DNA of 64,000 nucleotides from Rhynchospora pubera. Its lineage: Eukaryota > Streptophyta > Magnoliopsida > Poales > Cyperaceae. A program made the translations under genes and the position numbers. Within the stretch, counting starts at the first letter, position 1. Each line of letters opens with the position of its first letter. The notes under the pieces are model-generated. The model did no database searches and was not told where the DNA came from. It saw only the letters and a list, made by a program, of their open reading frames with translations. The stretch lies in contig CM051460.1 in NCBI GenBank assembly GCA_028095005.1, forward strand, positions 288,378,653 to 288,442,652, given 5' to 3'. This document shows positions 63,260 to 64,000 of the stretch, piece by piece.

Positions 63260-63275
63260 TCCCTCCCCCCTAAAA
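63260..63275 (-). other. Polypurine tract next to the 2.67-kb LTR
   Basis: On the minus strand TTTTAGGGGGGAGGGA runs directly into the TGTAACA of the LTR. It is the initiation site for plus-strand DNA synthesis. Confidence 0.85.
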
Positions 63276-64000
63276 GTAACGTTCAGTCCTCTGAACGAAA
63301 ACGCGCATGTAATTGTGAACTACTACGCTTTTATTACGTCACCCAAATTTTAAAGTACTATTAACTTTCATTGTTTAATGTTTTGTTAAGATCATTCTTT
63401 AATCCAATTCATAAATTTCCACTTCAGTTGCTAGTACCAAAATATCAGAGTATCCTTTGCTTCTTTGATAGCCAGTCAAAGAAGAAAAGAAATACCCTAC
63501 ATATTTTTAAAATTAATATCAAAACTGGTGGCTAAGCAGCATTGATATAAATCTTGTACCAAAACAATAAATCGTGATTGTAGTTTCAACTTTATTATGT
63601 TCTATTAGTTTAACTCTATTGCTAACATATTGTAGTATATGATTTTAAATTTAGTTAACATTATCATGTGATTATGTGATTAGTATATATATTATTTTAG
63701 ATTTTACGCTATTTACATGAAATACAAGAACTAAATATATATAGACAAGTTATGAAAATTTTATTTAGTATGCATGTGTTGTGTAACTATGCACCTTACA
63801 TGAGCAATTATTTAATACTACATGTAACTACTTAATTAACTTTAAACATAGAATATGTTGATAACTTTATTAATATTTACGCTTACTTCATTTTAACTTG
63901 ATCTAAATAAAAGTACATAGAATTTTAAATAAACTATTTTAATGTACATAATATAAATATTTAGTTAGTTTAACTATTGGTCCAATCATTCTAGGTTTAT
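63276..64000 (-). other. Sequence inside or beside the right LTR element, no pol seen
   Basis: The first 75 bases read on the minus strand as MRVFVQRTERYF followed by a stop, which could be a pol C-terminus. From about 63350 to the window end the sequence is AT-rich with stops in all frames. The element is therefore either non-coding or truncated here. Confidence 0.4.

Overview
The window is nuclear DNA of a flowering plant, very probably a eudicot. The genes have many short exons with GT-AG introns, several introns are rich in T and A, there are plastid-targeted and plant-specific proteins, and there are many plant transposon types. I cannot name the species. Exon limits below were worked out by hand from splice signals and reading phase.

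Gene-rich half (1 to about 34.5 kb). In order: the 3' part of the snRNA-activating complex subunit SNAPC3/SRD2 (+, 582-4651); a plastid DUF2358 protein (-, 6571-8479); a coiled-coil protein that I take to be BLISTER (-, 10666-17147); a Mutator-like element with 388-bp inverted ends (18004-20093); a composite hAT-like element (20181-21134); a plastid half-size ABC transporter of the ABCB26/TAP1 type (+, 21737-31545); and an unrecognised proline-rich protein (-, 32542-34535). One ABCB26 intron carries a 3.4-kb LTR retrotransposon that has lost its pol region and itself holds a nested 1.6-kb solo LTR. The introns of all four recognised genes join in phase, so these genes look intact.

Transition (34.5 to 37.2 kb). 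Two related MITEs and a 1.48-kb candidate Helitron lie between the last gene and the satellite.

Satellite half (37.25 to 60.04 kb). About 75 monomers of an AT-rich satellite with a period of 171-172 bp, split by a 499-bp DNA transposon (39981-40479) and by a 9.3-kb LTR element (49677-58976). The LTR element has good LTRs, primer site and target duplication but no visible gag or pol (LARD-like, Copia-type ends). The array has local higher-order repeats: a 5-monomer period near 46.5-48 kb and a 7-monomer period of about 1203 bp near 48-59.7 kb. This layout fits the edge of a centromere, pericentromere or heterochromatic knob.

Right end (60.04 to 64 kb). Non-coding sequence, then a 2.67-kb LTR on the minus strand with a clear polypurine tract, beyond which no pol reading frame is seen.

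I found no tRNA, rRNA or CRISPR feature. The genes are unrelated housekeeping or regulatory loci rather than a cluster. The unusual content is the structure of the repeats.
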